The notes below the pieces were generated by a model. The model made no database searches, had not been told where the DNA came from, and saw nothing but the letters and a program-made list of their open reading frames with translations. Shown one piece after another: positions 52,974-62,864 of a stretch of DNA of 64,000 bases. The DNA is taken from contig CAWFZA010000012.1 of NCBI GenBank assembly GCA_963820095.1, positions 62,001-126,000 of the forward strand, given 5' to 3'. A program made the translations under genes and the position numbers. Each line of letters opens with the position of its first letter. The first letter of the stretch is position 1. The stretch is from Roseiarcus sp963820095. GTDB taxonomy: Bacteria; Pseudomonadota; Alphaproteobacteria; Rhizobiales; Beijerinckiaceae.

Positions 52974-54508
52974 GACAGACCCCCTGCGGTTGCGTGACGC
53001 ATCAGTACGTCCTCGTTGAGGTGGCTTCCGTTTTCGAGGGTTTGAGTGAGTCGACCTCGGTTGACGATGCCTATTCGGTGGGAAAGCAGCAGAAGTTCGG
53101 GCAGTTCGGATGAGATGACCAACACGGCCGCGCCTGCCGCGGCGAGCTGACGCAGCAGGGCGTAGATCTCCGCCTTCGCCCCGACGTCGACTCCGCGGGT
53201 GGGCTCGTCGAACATGAGCACGCGGGCGCCGGTCGCGAGCCAGCGCGCAATGACGACTTTCTGCTGGTTGCCTCCCGACAGATTGGCCATGGGAATCTGG
53301 ATGTTCGACGGTCGTATCTGAAGATCGGAAGCATATTTCCGGGCCTCCGCGCGCCGCGCGCCGCCGCGCAAGACGCCGAACCACGCGAAGCGCTTCTGGT
53401 TGGCGAGGCCAAAGTTCTGTTCGACGGACATCATCGGAACGATCGCATGCCCCCGGCGATCCTCCGGGATTAGAGCGATACCGGCGCGCATCGCATCTTT
53501 CGGCTCCTTAATTTCGACCGCGGAGCCGGCCACTCGGATCTCTCCTCCCGTGCGCTCGTCGATTCCGAACACAGCGCGCATGATCGCCGATCGACCGGAG
53601 CCAACGAGGCCCGCAAGGCCCACGACCTCGCCAGGACGAACCGCCAAGTCAATGTTCCGAAGACGCGCCGTTGAGAGGTCTTGCAACTCAATCAGTGGCT
53701 TTGCATCGGTCCCGAGACGGGTCGGGCGGCCCTCCATCGCCAGCGACAGCTCGCGTCCCGCGATCAACTCGTTGAGCTGCGCGTCCGTATATCTCTCCAC
53801 GGCGTCGGTCGCGACGACTTTGCCGTCCCTCATGACCGTGAAGCGATCGGCGATTGCGCGGATCTCTTCCATGCGATGCGAGATGTAGATGATGGCCTTG
53901 CCAGCATCTCGAAGGCCCCGGATCACCTGGAACAAGCCGTCGCGTTCCTGAGGCGTCAGGCTGGATGTGGGCTCGTCAAACGCGATGATGCGGCCGCCAC
54001 GCGCCAGCGTCCGGCTGATCTCGACGAGTTGGCGATCGGCCATGCCGAGCTTGGAGACGGGAGTATCGACTCGGAGGTGCGGCGCGAGAGACTGAAGAAT
54101 CTCGACAGCCGCCTCGCGATGACGCCCGCGCGGGACAATGTCGAGACCTGCCGTCTGGCCGAGAAATATGTTCTGCGCCACGTCGAGTTGCGGAACGAGG
54201 CTAAGCTCCTGGCTGACAAGTCCGATGCCAAGCGACAGCGCGTGGCGAGGACTCTCGATCTGAACAGCGCCGAGCGTGTCGATCTCGATCTCTCCCGCAT
54301 CTGGCGGGACGATGCCGAACAAAACCTTCATCAATGTCGACTTGCCCGCGCCGTTCTCGCCGAGCAGTGCGTGGACCTCTCCACTTTGGAGGGTGAGGTC
54401 CACTTCGTTCAGCACACGAGCCCGGCCAAAAGTTTTGGAGATGCCGCGCATCGCCAGCATGGGCGGACGCAACGAGCTCGTCCCTGCTGACAATGCGACA
54501 GCGATCAT
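52970..54508 (-). CDS. Sugar ABC transporter ATP-binding protein, RbsA/MglA type
   Basis: 512 residues with two ATPase halves. First half: Walker A LLGENGAGKSTLMKVLFG, signature-like KLGMADRQLVEISRTLARGG and Walker B IIAFDEPTSSLT. Second half: degenerate Walker A GLAGLVGSGRSAIMRAVFG, signature NLSGGNQQKVVIARWLATGA and VLMFDEPTRGVDVGAK. It overlaps the permease by four bases and follows the binding protein by 12. Confidence 0.95.
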   Translation of the reverse strand: MIAVALSAGTSSLRPPMLAMRGISKTFGRARVLNEVDLTLQSGEVHALLGENGAGKSTLMKVLFGIVPPDAGEIEIDTLGAVQIESPRHALSLGIGLVSQELSLVPQLDVAQNIFLGQTAGLDIVPRGRHREAAVEILQSLAPHLRVDTPVSKLGMADRQLVEISRTLARGGRIIAFDEPTSSLTPQERDGLFQVIRGLRDAGKAIIYISHRMEEIRAIADRFTVMRDGKVVATDAVERYTDAQLNELIAGRELSLAMEGRPTRLGTDAKPLIELQDLSTARLRNIDLAVRPGEVVGLAGLVGSGRSAIMRAVFGIDERTGGEIRVAGSAVEIKEPKDAMRAGIALIPEDRRGHAIVPMMSVEQNFGLANQKRFAWFGVLRGGARRAEARKYASDLQIRPSNIQIPMANLSGGNQQKVVIARWLATGARVLMFDEPTRGVDVGAKAEIYALLRQLAAAGAAVLVISSELPELLLLSHRIGIVNRGRLTQTLENGSHLNEDVLMRHATAGGLS

Positions 54509-54520
54509 TAACGTGAATCC

Positions 54521-55549
54521 TCAGTTCGCTTGTGGACTGGGGAATTTGGCGACGTTGTCCTTTGTTATGACTGCATTGGGCGAAACGACCCACGGCGGGA
54601 CCGGTTGACAACCGAGCAGCCGCAGAGCCACCTCAACGCCGAGTTGGCCCTCCTCGAAGGGGAATTCGGCCACGGTGGCGCTCATCTCACCAGCTTGGAC
54701 GGACTTCTTGGCCTCGCGAATCCCGTCGGTTCCGACGACCAGTGTTTTGCCCGCGGCGTTCGCGTTTTTCACCGCTTCGAAAACCCCGAGCGCCATGCCG
54801 TCGTTATTGGCGTAGATCCCGATGAGATCCGGATTTTGACGCAGAATGTTGCTCGTTGCGTTGAGCGCCGTCAGACGATCCCAGTTGCCCGGCTGGCTCG
54901 CGACCAGCTGCAAGTTCGGATAAGTGGCGAGCTGCTCTTTGAAGCCCTTGATACGAGCGCGCGCGTTAGGGGAGCCTGCGGCGCCTTCGATCTGGGCGAC
55001 CTTTCCGCCGTCGGGATGAGTATCATGCAGAAAAGTCGCCGCCTCGGCGCCGATCTTGACTTGGTCGGTCCCGATGTAGGAGCTAGCCCCGGATGTTCGC
55101 GCATCGTCGATGATCACCGTCGGAATGTTCGCCGCGATCGCGGCCTTGATCACGGGTGCGAGGTTCGAGTCCGATTGCGGCGACAAGAGCAACGCATCAG
55201 GCTTCTGCGAGGCGACGGTCTGCGCGAGGTTGAGCTGCTCGACCATCGACGATTCGTCTTTAGCCGCCTGCACGTCGACCTTGATCCCATATTTGGCCGC
55301 CTCGCTCTTCACGCCCGCCGCGACGTCCTGCCAGAATTCGTTGATGAGTGTCTTGGTGACGTAGGCGAAGTGCAACTCCTTGCCCGGCTTCGGAATCGCG
55401 CCTAAAGACCCCAGATCAGAACTCTCGATCTTTTCTGCCGTTCCAGTCGGATAGGCAGAGCAGCTCTCCGCAGCCTGCGCCGCTCCGGAACCCATCGCGA
55501 GGACCAACAGGCTCGCGGTTGTCATGATCGGTCGAGCTAAAGTGTTCAT
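54521..55549 (-). CDS. Periplasmic sugar-binding protein, RbsB type
   Basis: 342 residues, Sec signal (ASLLVLAMGSGAAQAAES). Type-I periplasmic-binding fold: KELHFAYVTKTLINEFWQDV, ALLLSPQSDSNLAPVIKAAI, IDDARTSGASSYIGTDQVKI and GIYANNDGMALGVFEAVKNA. First gene of the leftward transport operon, divergent from the LysR gene with a 292-base intergenic region. Confidence 0.92.
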   Translation of the reverse strand: MNTLARPIMTTASLLVLAMGSGAAQAAESCSAYPTGTAEKIESSDLGSLGAIPKPGKELHFAYVTKTLINEFWQDVAAGVKSEAAKYGIKVDVQAAKDESSMVEQLNLAQTVASQKPDALLLSPQSDSNLAPVIKAAIAANIPTVIIDDARTSGASSYIGTDQVKIGAEAATFLHDTHPDGGKVAQIEGAAGSPNARARIKGFKEQLATYPNLQLVASQPGNWDRLTALNATSNILRQNPDLIGIYANNDGMALGVFEAVKNANAAGKTLVVGTDGIREAKKSVQAGEMSATVAEFPFEEGQLGVEVALRLLGCQPVPPWVVSPNAVITKDNVAKFPSPQAN

Positions 55550-55769
55550 AAGCTTCCTCCCGTTTTGCTGAGCATTGATCGACCGCGCTGATTAGGGCGC
55601 GTTTAGTCGGTACCTATCGTAAGATTGAAGTGTTCGGTCGTAGCCGCGACGAACATCTTCGAGTTTCTCCGAGCATTCCTCCGGCTATCAGGCATTGGCG
55701 CCCGGCGCCTTTTGCGCGTCGTTTACGGTTGACGTAACCCGACATTGGCACTCTTAGTTGTGCGGTTTG

Positions 55770-55812
55770 TTAAGAGCAATTTAGATGCTTTGCACAAAAG
55801 CTTAGAATTGCT
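55770..55812. promoter_or_regulatory. Putative LysR operator in the divergent promoter region
   Basis: TTAAGAGCAATTTAGA (55770–55785) is followed by a converse half ending in AATTGCT (55806–55812); the outer heptamers AGCAATT/AATTGCT are perfect complements. It lies 30–72 bases upstream of the LysR start, the usual autoregulatory position. A near-identical TTAGAGCAAGTTAGA lies upstream of the SAF-domain dehydrogenase at 58461–58475. Confidence 0.5.
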
Positions 55813-55841
55813 AACGATACCGGCGGTCCGAGGGCACGCCG

Positions 55842-56732
55842 ATGCAGCTACCCATGCGCGCGATTTGCGTCTTTCACGCCGCCGCTAAGGCAGGCAGCGT
55901 CTCGAAGGCGGCCGCGGAGCTGAATGTGACCCCCTCCGCTGTAACCCAGCAAATTCAGCTCCTGGAGGTGCAGCTCGGCACTTCTTTGATGGTCAAGGTC
56001 GGGCGCCGCATAGCGCTTACTGAAGCTGGCGAACGATACTTCACGTCGATCCGCGATCAGGTTGAGCGGATCACCGAAGCGACGGACCAAATTCGCGGAT
56101 TCCGCTCGCTGATGGCGTTGAACGTGCGCGCGACGCCTACCCTATCGGCCAAGTGGCTGCTGCCGCGTCTCGGCTCCCTGATTGATCTCCACTCGGACCT
56201 GGAAGTGCGCCTGGACGGAACGAACGAGCCGACAGACTTCGACCGGGAATCGGTGGACGTCGAGATCCGGCACGGCGACGGACGATGGCCCGGGCTGTTT
56301 GTGGAGGGCTTAGCGGAGGAGGAATTCTGGCCGGTCTGCGCCCCTACCTACGCCAGCGCGGAAAGTCTCATGGCATCCGAGCTGCTCGGTCTGCGTTTGA
56401 TCCATTCGGTGAAATCGCAGGCGCAGTGGCCCCGGTGGTTCGCTCTGGCCGGCGTCGAACCCGGTACGCGGTGGCGCAAGGTGCTTTTCGACCGCAGCCA
56501 TATGGCGATCGACGCGGCGGCCGCGGGGCTTGGGATCGCACTTGAAAGCACGCTGATGACCGAACGTGAGCTCGCGCGTGGGGTGTTAGTGCGAGCTGTT
56601 CGAGATGCGCCGGAGGTTCGAATCGTAACGCAATGGATCGTCTGCCCCCGTGATCATCTGCGAAGGCGAAAGGTGCAGTTGTTTCTCGACTGGCTGCGCC
56701 AGGAAAGAGATGCGTGGGTGGCGCAACAATGA
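55842..56732 (+). CDS. LysR-type regulator, GcvA-like
   Basis: 296 residues. N-terminal winged HTH: MRAICVFHAAAKAGSVSKAA, AELNVTPSAVTQQIQLLEVQ; the effector domain begins near residue 90 and contains VRATPTLSAKWLLPRLGSLI and DVEIRHGDGRWPG as in GcvA/AmpR relatives. It is transcribed away from the sugar ABC operon and toward the dehydrogenase gene, both of which carry a shared motif upstream. Confidence 0.92.
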   Translation: MQLPMRAICVFHAAAKAGSVSKAAAELNVTPSAVTQQIQLLEVQLGTSLMVKVGRRIALTEAGERYFTSIRDQVERITEATDQIRGFRSLMALNVRATPTLSAKWLLPRLGSLIDLHSDLEVRLDGTNEPTDFDRESVDVEIRHGDGRWPGLFVEGLAEEEFWPVCAPTYASAESLMASELLGLRLIHSVKSQAQWPRWFALAGVEPGTRWRKVLFDRSHMAIDAAAAGLGIALESTLMTERELARGVLVRAVRDAPEVRIVTQWIVCPRDHLRRRKVQLFLDWLRQERDAWVAQQ

Positions 56733-56932
56733 CGGTCGATCGCCGCGCGGGTGAGGTTCACCGAGGCGAACTGCGACAGCTTCCGTGATGATCCTTTCCT
56801 GGATCGGCCAGCATCTCGCGGTGCAAGAGCGCATCCTCGTGCGCGCGAGAGCGGAAGCAGCAGGTCTACTGGTGCTGCGCCGGGAAGCTTGTCGCCTTAA
56901 CCCCAATTGGGCGGACCACCTCTCGGATTGAG

Positions 56933-58295
56933 CTACTGCGCCGCAACGCTCTTCAGAGGTTTGAAGCGATTCTCCATTTGGCGGCGCACGGCGGCGACAT
57001 CGCGATCGTTGACGAGGTCGACGTCGGCGTAGCTCACCACCTGATCCTTCTTGATCGGCCGCTTGAGGCGAACATTGTGCGCGAGCCCCATCGGCAGGGC
57101 GCCCAGCTTCAAGACTGCGAGCGGCTGGAATTGCTTTCGCCCAAACCGCGAAGCCGCCTTCGCCATCGAGCATTTCGCCGGACTGCATGTCCTTCTTCGC
57201 GGTAGCGACGGCGTCTCCCCTGAACTCCCTTGAGGAACCGGTCGCCTCGTTTCGTAGGACCGCCGACAGCACACTGACCGACGCTTCCAAGCCTATGAGG
57301 TGGAAAGGACGCCAGAGGGAGGCGTACCAACCCGATGGATCGGTCAGCAGGCCGTATTGTTTGAAGCAAGCGCGCGCGTATTCGCTGTGGGCCTTGAACG
57401 TGACAAACACGCCATATCTAACGTTATTGAAAACCTCACGACCGTCAGGTTCCTGGCTCGCGGCAATATCGACGAGACCCGAACGGGCCATCCGCCCGCC
57501 ATCGGCGACCGGGCGGAAGACTCTCGCGAGGTCGTGGACACCCGCCGGCGGGAACGCGAGGCCGTCATCGGGACAATCCAGACCCGTGCCATTCGCGACG
57601 GCGGCCATTTCGATGGCGGCCTTCGTGCCGTCGGTAAAGGAATTGTAGAGTTTCGGATTGAGCCTATCTTTCTTGACCATCTCCTCGCTCCAGCCGAACA
57701 GGCCCCACACGGTGTCTGGGGTTGAGTAGCGATAGCGAGGTTCGAAGTTCATGCCCTTGCCGGCCGCCGTGATCTCGAAACCGCAGGAGCGCGCCCAATC
57801 CACGAGCTCGCAGATGAGGGCGGGCTGATCGCCATACGCCATCGAGTAGACAAGGCCCTTCTCCCGGGCCTTTTCCGCCAGGATCGGCCCGACCATGACA
57901 TCGGCCTCGACATTGACCATGACGACATGCTTCCCGTGCTCAATGCAGGCGAGCGCGTGACGGGTGCCTGCCAGCGGATGACCGGTGGCCTCGATGACGC
58001 ACTCGATCTCTTGACAGGCCAGCATCGCCTGTAGGTCGTCCGTAACGAAAGTCGTCCCGCTTTCAATCGCATCACCCGCGCTGCGGGCGTCGTAGCGGCC
58101 ATCCGCCCAGCCGACCCGTTTGAAAGACTCACGCGCCTGCCCGACGTCAAGATCGACGACCACAGCCATATGCAGTCCCTCGATCCTCGGGATTTGGGAT
58201 AGGATCATGGAACCGAACTTGCCCGCTCCAATGAGTGCGGCGCGCACGGGACGCCCGTTGGACGCGCGGCTCAAAAGCAAAGTGGAAAGATTCAT
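56933..58295 (-). pseudogene. NAD(P)-dependent dehydrogenase with C-terminal SAF domain, one frameshift
   Basis: From ATG at 58295. The N-terminal Rossmann part is homoserine-dehydrogenase-like (RAALIGAGKFGSMILSQIPR, IECVIEATGHPLAGTRHALA, VVMVNVEADVMVGPILAEKA). The C-terminal SAF domain (LKLGALPMGLAHNVRLKRPI, then KKDQVVSYADVDLVNDRD) lies in another frame; the break is near 57128, where AGTCTTGAAG has one base too many. The joined length is about 454 residues, normal for the family. The reaction is unknown; such proteins sit in sugar-acid and branched-sugar catabolic loci. Probably regulated with the ABC operon. Confidence 0.78.
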
Positions 58296-58460
58296 GATTC
58301 GGTCCTCGCGCCACGGTCGTGCCATCAGGAGTCAAACTTGGTCGTGGACGGGAGGAAGGCGCCGCTGGGTCGACGACGACGCCTGCCGAGCTTCCTCCCG
58401 CGCGCTTTTCGGAGCGCAACCGTCAATGTCTGCTGGTCTAAAAAATAGGACGGTGATCAA

Positions 58461-58506
58461 TTAGAGCAAGTTAGAAATTCGGCGCGGATTGTTAGAGCTA
58501 CTAAAG
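58461..58506. promoter_or_regulatory. Repeated TTAGAGC motif upstream of the dehydrogenase
   Basis: TTAGAGCAAGTTAGA (58461–58475) and TTAGAGCTACTAAAG (58492–58506) are 31 bases apart, start to start. They begin 166 bases upstream of the dehydrogenase ATG. The first matches the LysR-proximal site at 55770–55785 in nearly all positions. Confidence 0.45.
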
Positions 58507-59021
58507 CGCCGGCGGGTCTCGGCAGGCCATGCGACCGCAGACTTGAGCGTCAGACCTGCGGCAGCGATGGGCGTGCAAACGCCGAACGCGAAGGCGAAGA
58601 TGGCGGCAAAAGTCGTCGATCGCTGATGGGCGCCGGCATCTTCGAGTGACATGACGTCGCCAGCTCGATGGACGGGGGGTCTTACCGACCCTTAATGACT
58701 AGCGTCCGGTGGCAGCGGGCGCCCTGCAACTCATCGATTACCGCTCGTCCACTCGCACGGACGATCACATTACGCTTGCCCAATTCGCCATTGGAATGGC
58801 GGCTGCGCACCGTTCACGATGTAATCGCGAACGATGCGATCCCTGTAGATTTTGGGTTTGTGGGAAGTGACCGTGCGCGCGTTCCGCCAATACCGATCGA
58901 GGCTTTAGACGCGAATTGCGGAGGCGCCGAGCGGGTCAAAGAGCGCCGAAGCCGCCTCAAGGACGGCGCGGAGATGATCGCCTGCGCCTGCACGATTTCG
59001 ATTTCCGCGACTATGTCGGCC
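58507..59021. other. Intergenic region, no gene recognised
   Basis: About 500 bases between the dehydrogenase promoter and the integrase stump. Frames here are short and without family likeness. Confidence 0.4.
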
Positions 59022-59192
59022 GAGGTCGCCCAGCGCCTCCTGCGCCCGCTTGCGAGCAGCTGCCAGATCGACGGCCGGATAGGCCCCGATCGTGAGTTTC
59101 TTCGGCGCACCGTCGATGCGATATCTTACCGCCCATGATTTTGCTCCAGAGGACTCGCGCGCGCCCTCGAAATAGACGCCGTCAGCCCTTGT
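59022..59192 (-). pseudogene. Tyrosine integrase N-terminal fragment
   Basis: Reverse-strand codons DGVYFEGARESSGAKSWAVR then YRIDGAPKKLTIGAYPAVDL and AAARKRAQEALGDL match the arm-binding region of P4/DUF4102-type integrases (trimmed start, G-S/A-K-S-W, R-Y-R, L-T-I-G-x-Y-P). The catalytic domain is absent. It begins within the last codons of the LVIVD gene. A relic of an integrated element at this junction. Confidence 0.65.
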
Positions 59193-60441
59193 ATTCGACG
59201 ATGTAGAGTCCGGCGTTGAAATCCGTGACATAGCAGAGCGCATTCTTGTCAACGAAGACGTCCGCCGAATGCAGGACCCTCGGCCGGTTCGGCCGCGGGT
59301 CCACCCACATTTCTTTGGGCATCGGAGGCACAAAGGCGGCCACCTCCTTGGGACGGAACTGGTCCTTGATGTCGTACACGCGCAACCCCGCATTCTGGTA
59401 TGTGGAGAAGATCAGCTCTTCGCTGACGAAGCTCCCCGGCCGATTTTCGTGGACATTGTGCGGTCCAAAGTGGCCGCCGACCTTGAGGTAATCCTTGTCC
59501 GACGGTGGGGGGAAGGTCGAGACACTGATCGGATTGGCCTTCACCTGGTTGTCGAAGATCCAGATCGGCTTGAACCCGTCCTCCTGGTTATCGAGCACCG
59601 TCTCATCGACGACGACGAGCAGATTGCGCTTATCCAGCGGAAGCGCGTTGTGCGTGCCGCCGCCGAACGGCGGCGCCCAGACCTTGTGGACAAGAAGTTT
59701 TGGATTAGCCTTGTCCTTGACGTCGACGACGGCGAGACAGGCGTCGCGCCAGCTGCAATAGGCGATGTCGTCATGAATGATCGCGTGATGAAGGCCGAAG
59801 CGGCCATTCTTGGTTGGCCAGTTTGCCTTCTCGCCGGCCGCGACGTTCATGCCCGGCAGCCAGTATTTTCCGGCGAGGACCGGCTTCTTCGGATCCGCGA
59901 GGTCAATGGTGATGAGGATATAGTCGGAGAAACCGTCGAGCAGCGCCGAGGCGTAGGCCCAGCGCCCGCCGACATACCACAAGCGATGCAGACCTGTGCC
60001 CTCGACGGGCATGAAACCGATCTGTTTGGGATCCTCGGGCTTCGAGATGTCGTAGACGGCCATTCCCGCCGACCAGTTGCGCGCGACGGCCTCCGGCTTG
60101 GCGTGATGATCGACCGAGCCTTTGTAATAGGCCTTTTCGTCGGCCAGTTCGGCCTGAGCGAACATGTCCTTGTTGTGAATGACCAGCAGGATGTCGTCGT
60201 GCGCCTGCAGATGAAGCGTCCAGGTGTTGGGCGGCGCGGCGACGTGTTTCACATATTTGGGCTTGGCCGGATCGCGAACGTCGACGACGGAGAAGCCCTT
60301 GGAGAAGATGTGGCCGATATAGGCGTAGCCGTTATGCACCATGATCTGCACGCCGTCGGACTTTCCGCCCTGATCGCTGTGGCCAACGAGGCGCATATTT
60401 TTGGTTGCATAGTCAGGTTTCGGAAGGGTCGTCTCAGCCAT
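59182..60441 (-). CDS. LVIVD-repeat beta-propeller protein
   Basis: 419 residues from ATG at 60441 (an ATG directly before it is also possible). Repeats of the LVIVD kind: YAYIGHIFSKGFSVVDVRDP AKPK, AGMAVYDISKPEDPKQIGF, YILITIDLADPKKPVLAGKY, AYCSWRDACLAVVDVKDKAN and LRVYDIKDQFRPKEVAAF, and a terminal YVTDFNAGLYIVEYKG. No signal peptide is seen. The family has no assigned reaction; this one lies downstream of a sugar ABC transporter, suggesting a role with its ligand. His-rich loops (LHHAIIHDD, HFGPHNVHENRPG) could bind metal. Confidence 0.8.
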   Translation of the reverse strand: MAETTLPKPDYATKNMRLVGHSDQGGKSDGVQIMVHNGYAYIGHIFSKGFSVVDVRDPAKPKYVKHVAAPPNTWTLHLQAHDDILLVIHNKDMFAQAELADEKAYYKGSVDHHAKPEAVARNWSAGMAVYDISKPEDPKQIGFMPVEGTGLHRLWYVGGRWAYASALLDGFSDYILITIDLADPKKPVLAGKYWLPGMNVAAGEKANWPTKNGRFGLHHAIIHDDIAYCSWRDACLAVVDVKDKANPKLLVHKVWAPPFGGGTHNALPLDKRNLLVVVDETVLDNQEDGFKPIWIFDNQVKANPISVSTFPPPSDKDYLKVGGHFGPHNVHENRPGSFVSEELIFSTYQNAGLRVYDIKDQFRPKEVAAFVPPMPKEMWVDPRPNRPRVLHSADVFVDKNALCYVTDFNAGLYIVEYKG

Positions 60442-60577
60442 CATCGGTCTCCGTGTCGTGCTCATTGATAAGTCGCCCGCGACCCGCGTGGACACAGGGT
60501 CGCGAACGAGTTCTGAACAAGAAGGCGGCGCCCGTGCGAGGCGCCGCCCCCTGGTGTGGAAAGACGCTCTCGCGCGC

Positions 60578-61711
60578 TTACTTCACGCCCCAGATCTTCT
60601 TGTATTCGTCGCGATAGCCGTTGCCGGGATCGAACCGGTTCTCCGGTCCGCCGTCCTTGTCGAGATTCTCGGCGGTGAAGAGGTGCACGTGGGGCACGAA
60701 GCCCGAGGGCTTGTCGCCAGCGAGCGCCCGGTTCATCTCGTCGACCATGATCCAGCCTTGCAGGTTGAGCGGTTCTGCGACGGTTGCCAACTGATATTGC
60801 TTGTCGCGAATGCGCTTGAACGCCGGCACCGAGCCGTCGCCCGACGAGATCTGCTGTGGATAGCCGTTCGCCGGATCGACGCCGGCGGCCTGCAACGAGG
60901 GCGCCGAGAAGTCATAGTAGAGGTCGTTGACGGCGATCGAGAAGGTCCACTTCTTGCCGTACTTCGACAGCAACGACGTCGTCAGCTGGCCCATGCGGTT
61001 AGAGAGGTCGCCGATTGGCGTATCGGCGACTTCGAGCACCTTGCACTTCGAATAGCCTTCGACGGCCGCCTTCGAGAAGTTCGTCTTGGCGGTGGCGATG
61101 GCGTAGATCGAATCCGTGAACAGGATCACGCCGCAGTCCGCGCCCTGCGAGGCCTTCAAGACCGCTTCGAAACCCGCAGAAGCCGCGACTTCCGCGGGAT
61201 CGGTCGTCACGTTGGTGAACACCGACGGGATGTCCTTGTCTGGCCCGGCTTGGGGACCGGCGTGCCAGCCGACGACCTTGATGCCGGCGGCGGCGGCCTG
61301 CTCGAACAGCGGCGCCTGCTCCTTGCTGTCGATGCCGGCGTTGAGAATGCCGGCCGGCTTCATGGCGATCGCCTGCTGCAAAGCCGTGGCGCGACCGGGC
61401 ACCGAGCCCTGGCCGTCGAGCTGGCGAACCTCCCAGCCGAGCGCCTTGGCAGCTTCCGTGGCGCCGTCGGCGGCGCCCTGCGCGCCGCCGTTGCGCCCGT
61501 CGGTGAGGACGATGACGACCAACTTCTTGCCGACGCTCTTCGGCCCCGAAGTCGGGCCGTCCCATTTGGTGACCGGCGCGGCGACGTTGGCGAGATATGC
61601 TTTCGCCTTCTCCAGATAAGCCGCGTCGTCCGCGCGCGCCGCGCTTCCGCAGATCGCCAGTGCGCCGACCGAGGCCAGCAAGCCCTTGAGCATCATGTTA
61701 GGCGTACCCAT
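60578..61711 (-). CDS. Periplasmic binding protein of second sugar ABC transporter
   Basis: 377 residues, Sec signal (MLKGLLASVGALAICGSAARA). Type-I fold with KLVVIVLTDGRNGGAQGAAD, LDGQGSVPGRATALQQAIAM, PAGILNAGIDSKEQAPLFEQ, CGVILFTDSIYAIATAKTNF and VDPANGYPQQISSGDGSVPA. Sits 70 bases after the permease; the LVIVD gene follows after 136 bases. Ligand unknown. Confidence 0.88.
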   Translation of the reverse strand: MGTPNMMLKGLLASVGALAICGSAARADDAAYLEKAKAYLANVAAPVTKWDGPTSGPKSVGKKLVVIVLTDGRNGGAQGAADGATEAAKALGWEVRQLDGQGSVPGRATALQQAIAMKPAGILNAGIDSKEQAPLFEQAAAAGIKVVGWHAGPQAGPDKDIPSVFTNVTTDPAEVAASAGFEAVLKASQGADCGVILFTDSIYAIATAKTNFSKAAVEGYSKCKVLEVADTPIGDLSNRMGQLTTSLLSKYGKKWTFSIAVNDLYYDFSAPSLQAAGVDPANGYPQQISSGDGSVPAFKRIRDKQYQLATVAEPLNLQGWIMVDEMNRALAGDKPSGFVPHVHLFTAENLDKDGGPENRFDPGNGYRDEYKKIWGVK

Positions 61712-61781
61712 GTTTCTCTCCCATCCCTGACTGGCGGCTGTTTCGCGCCAGGCCGGCGTCGCCGGCGTTTACGCAAAGGCC

Positions 61782-62850
61782 TCACACGGCCCTGGCTGCG
61801 TTCGCGGATTCTCCGGCTCCCTCAGCGGGCGTGGTTTCGCGCTGCGGTTTGACGACGGTGCGCCGGCGCTGCGCGAACGCGGCAAGCGCGATGGCGACGA
61901 CCAGCGTCGCGCCGTTGAAGAGGGGCTCGACGAAGAAGGCGCCGCCAAACAACTGGATGCCGGAGATGCCGACCGCGAGTATGAGAATGCCGAATATGCT
62001 GCCCCAGATATTGACGCGCCCCGGCTTGATCGTCGTCGAGCCGAGGAAGGCGCCGACCAGCGCCGGCAGCAGGAAATCCAGGCCGACATTCGCTTGGCCG
62101 ATGCGCAACTTCGCGCCGAGCACGCAGCCGGCGAAGCCGGTGATCACGCCCGAGGCGACGAAAACGCCGATAACATATCTGCGCACCGGAATGCCGTTGA
62201 GCGCGGCGGCCTTTTCGTTGGCGCCGATCGCGTAGATGTACCGGCCGATCGGCAGCCGCTCGCTGACGATCCACAGAACGATCGCGAGCGCCAGCACATA
62301 GAAGGCCGGTATGGGGATGCCGAAGATCGAGGTCGAGTTGATCGCCAGGAAACCGGGGGAAAGCGAGCCAACGATCTGGCGCCCGTCCGTATGCCAAAGC
62401 GCGAGCGCATAGAGAATCGTGCCAGTCCCCAGCGTCGCGACAAAAGCGTCGACCTGCGCCACCTCGACCAGCACGCCGTTGAGGAAGCCGACGACCCCGG
62501 CGCAAGCAATCACCAGCAGGATCGCGATCGGCCAGGGAACGCCGTACTTCACCTGCAGGCTGATGGCGAGAATGTGCCACATCACGATGCCGAAGCCGAC
62601 AGTGAGATCGATCCGGCCGGCCATCATCGGCAGGGTCGCGGCGAGCGCGAGCAGGGCCACGATCGATTTATCCGCGAGGATCGAACGCGCGTTGAGCCAG
62701 GTCGGGAACGTGTCGGGCAGCAGGATCGAGAACATGACGATCAAGGCGAGCGTCAGAAGGGGAAGCCCGTAGACCGGCGCCAAGCGCAAAATCCTTCGCC
62801 CAGGCGAAAGCCCCGCCAGTTCCGGCCGCGTCGGCTCGAGGGCGTTCGAC

Positions 62851-62864
<14 letters not shown>
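61782..62864 (-). CDS. Permease of second sugar ABC transporter
   Basis: 360 residues from ATG at 62864, overlapping the ATPase end by 14 bases. Eight to ten helices; MMAGRIDLTVGFGIVMWHIL, LVEVAQVDAFVATLGTGTIL, IYAIGANEKAAALNGIPVRR and LPALVGAFLGSTTIKPGRVN are the BPD_transp_2 landmarks. Confidence 0.92.

Noticed and set aside
59269..61852. Two forward frames of about 400 and 464 codons
   Set aside because: Antisense to the LVIVD and binding-protein genes; composition typical of shadow frames.
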